Assembly (NCBI GenBank): GCA_948852375.1
Contig: CAQOYX010000007.1
Span: 1 to 34,998 of the forward strand
DNA from: an uncultured Clostridia bacterium
GTDB taxonomy: Bacteria; Bacillota_A; Clostridia; TANB77; CAG-508
Length of the DNA: 34,998 bases
Direction: 5' to 3'
Shown here: positions 33,890 to 34,998 of the stretch, piece after piece
Layout of the letters: the number at the start of each line of letters is the position of its first letter
Position numbering within the stretch: position 1 is the first letter of the stretch
The notes under the pieces: model-generated
Seen by the model: the letters and a program-made list of their open reading frames with translations, nothing else
What the model was told of the DNA's origin: nothing
Databases searched by the model: none
Position numbers and translations under genes: made by a program

Positions 33890-34998
33890 ATGGTTAGATT
33901 TTTAACATTGCAAGAAGTATGTGAAAAAATTGTTGATTGTCCTCATGAAACTCCGAAATGGCTAAAAAAAGGAATACCTGTTATAAGAAATTTCAATTTG
34001 ATAGATGGAAGAATTGATTTTTCAGATGGTTATTATGTAGATGAAGATACTTATATGAAGAGAACTAAAAGGGAAATACCTAGAGGGGGCGATATTGTAT
34101 TTTCAAGAGAAGCACCTATAGGAAATTGTGCTATTATTCCAAGCGATTTTAAATGTTGTTTAGGTCAGAGAATAGTATTATTAAGAGTAAATAAAAAGAT
34201 TTGTTCCTCTGAATATTTATTGACAGTTTTATTATCTGATTATGTAAAAAAACAAATAGAACAAGTTTCTAAAAGAGGTTCAATAGTGAGTAATTTTAAT
34301 ATAGGTGATTTAGAAAATTTAGTCATACCAATTTTAGAAAATCAAGAAAAAATTGCAGATTTATGTACAATAATTTTAAATAAAATTATACTAAATAACA
34401 AATTATCTAAAGAATTAGAATCAATAGTTAAAACAATATATAATTATTGGTTCTTACAATACGAGTTTCAAAATGAAGAAGGAAAACCGTATAAGTCAAC
34501 AGGTGGAAAAATGGTATATAATGAAAAACTAAAAAAAGAAATACCAAAAGGGTGGACAGTTACTACAATAGGAAAAATTATAATAGAAAGAAAAAAATCT
34601 TCTATAAAAGTTGGACAAGCAAAAAATGAATTAGGAAAGTATCCTTTTTTTACAAGTGGAAGTGAAATATATGAGATGAATGAATTTCTAACAGAAGGCA
34701 GGAACTGCTTTTTAAGTACAGGTGGAAAGGGATATGTACAATACTATGTTGGTAAATCTTCATACTCAACAGACACATGGGTAATTAGTGGAAAAAATAA
34801 TTTAGAAGATTATTTATACTTGTTTATAAAATCAATAGAAAATATGTTAGATAATAAGTATTTTGCAGGTACAGGATTGCAACATTTACAAAAGGATTTA
34901 TTTAAAGATACACATATTGTTATACCTAGTGATGAAATACTAAAAAGATTTAATAAAATATCAAATACTATATTTAATAAAATATCTAGGATTTATAA
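33890..34998 (+). CDS. hsdS: Type I restriction-modification specificity subunit, partial (runs off window)
   Basis: DNA-recognition subunit that directs HsdM and HsdR. ATG 33890 has AAAGGAG just upstream. The frame is open to the window end (369 codons, no stop), so only the 3' tip is missing. The first target-recognition domain (about 1-145: LQEVCEKIVDCPHETPKWLK, IPRGGDIVFSREAPIGNCAI, ENLVIPILENQEKIADL) is followed by a helical spacer (KLSKELESIVKTIYNYWFLQ) and a second domain (from about 215: IPKGWTVTTIGKII, YPFFTSGSEIY, GTGLQHLQKDLFKDTHIVIP). This two-TRD layout is canonical. No in-frame CGG. Confidence 0.93.
   Translation, partial: MVRFLTLQEVCEKIVDCPHETPKWLKKGIPVIRNFNLIDGRIDFSDGYYVDEDTYMKRTKREIPRGGDIVFSREAPIGNCAIIPSDFKCCLGQRIVLLRVNKKICSSEYLLTVLLSDYVKKQIEQVSKRGSIVSNFNIGDLENLVIPILENQEKIADLCTIILNKIILNNKLSKELESIVKTIYNYWFLQYEFQNEEGKPYKSTGGKMVYNEKLKKEIPKGWTVTTIGKIIIERKKSSIKVGQAKNELGKYPFFTSGSEIYEMNEFLTEGRNCFLSTGGKGYVQYYVGKSSYSTDTWVISGKNNLEDYLYLFIKSIENMLDNKYFAGTGLQHLQKDLFKDTHIVIPSDEILKRFNKISNTIFNKISRIY

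Noticed and set aside
1..34998. CRISPR arrays, tRNA, rRNA and insertion sequences
   Set aside because: No regularly spaced repeats, cloverleaf-like intergenic sequences, rRNA motifs or transposase genes were seen in the window.

Overview
The window comes from a very AT-rich, low-GC Gram-positive bacterium, probably an uncultured, Clostridia-like Firmicute. The evidence is strong AGGAGG ribosome binding sites, sigma-A type promoters, A-rich coding strands, sortase-type surface proteins with DUF11 and SdrD_B domains, a YabE-like G5/3D protein and a Firmicutes-type LeuRS. I name no species.

Most important observation: many conserved genes look broken into overlapping open frames, but every break follows one rule. 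Wherever the codon CGG falls in the reading frame (21 times, on both strands), the protein continues in the +1 frame. The C is skipped and the next residue is Gly, read from GGA (18 sites) or GGT (3 sites). No in-frame CGG acts as an arginine codon in any gene I could reconstruct, whereas CGA, CGT and AGA/AGG do. About 25 out-of-frame CGGs (for example AAC GGA or TTC GGA) cause no shift. Skipping one base at each in-frame CGG gives full-length proteins whose nucleotide counts are exact multiples of three. Many junctions fall on family-conserved glycines (LeuRS WDAFGLPAE, GH94 NGGQYTHAAIW, GT84 GGVDPY). This looks like genome-wide +1 recoding at an unassigned CGG codon, or CGGN four-base decoding as glycine. 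A sequencing artefact must still be excluded with raw reads, but the strict dependence on codon phase argues against one.

Layout. 126-11460: an operon of two large cell-surface proteins (1694 and 2039 aa after recoding; 2 sites each), with a promoter in front and a terminator behind. 11609-20004: a 2794-aa cyclic beta-1,2-glucan synthase-like protein (GT84 plus GH94) with 11 sites, one a tandem pair. 20126-21233: a promoter, a 333-aa YabE-like G5/3D protein (1 site) and a shared terminator. 21234-22325 (minus): a HExxH protein with no site. 22643-25093 (minus): leuS with 2 sites and its terminator. 25396-25668: a decayed hicAB-like toxin-antitoxin locus. 25813-26598: an HD-domain protein. 26611-26718: a palindromic intergenic element. 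26813-28807: a topoisomerase III-like gene with 3 sites, two in tandem. 28983-34998: a type I restriction-modification operon (hsdR, hsdM, a small Cys-rich ORF, and hsdS running off the window) with no in-frame CGG.

How the genes fit together: the first 21 kb is devoted to the cell envelope (surface proteins, glucan synthesis, wall remodelling). The leuS and topB region is housekeeping or replication, and the right end is defence. The recoded sites are shared by the envelope and housekeeping genes and absent from the defence operon, which suggests that operon arrived more recently.
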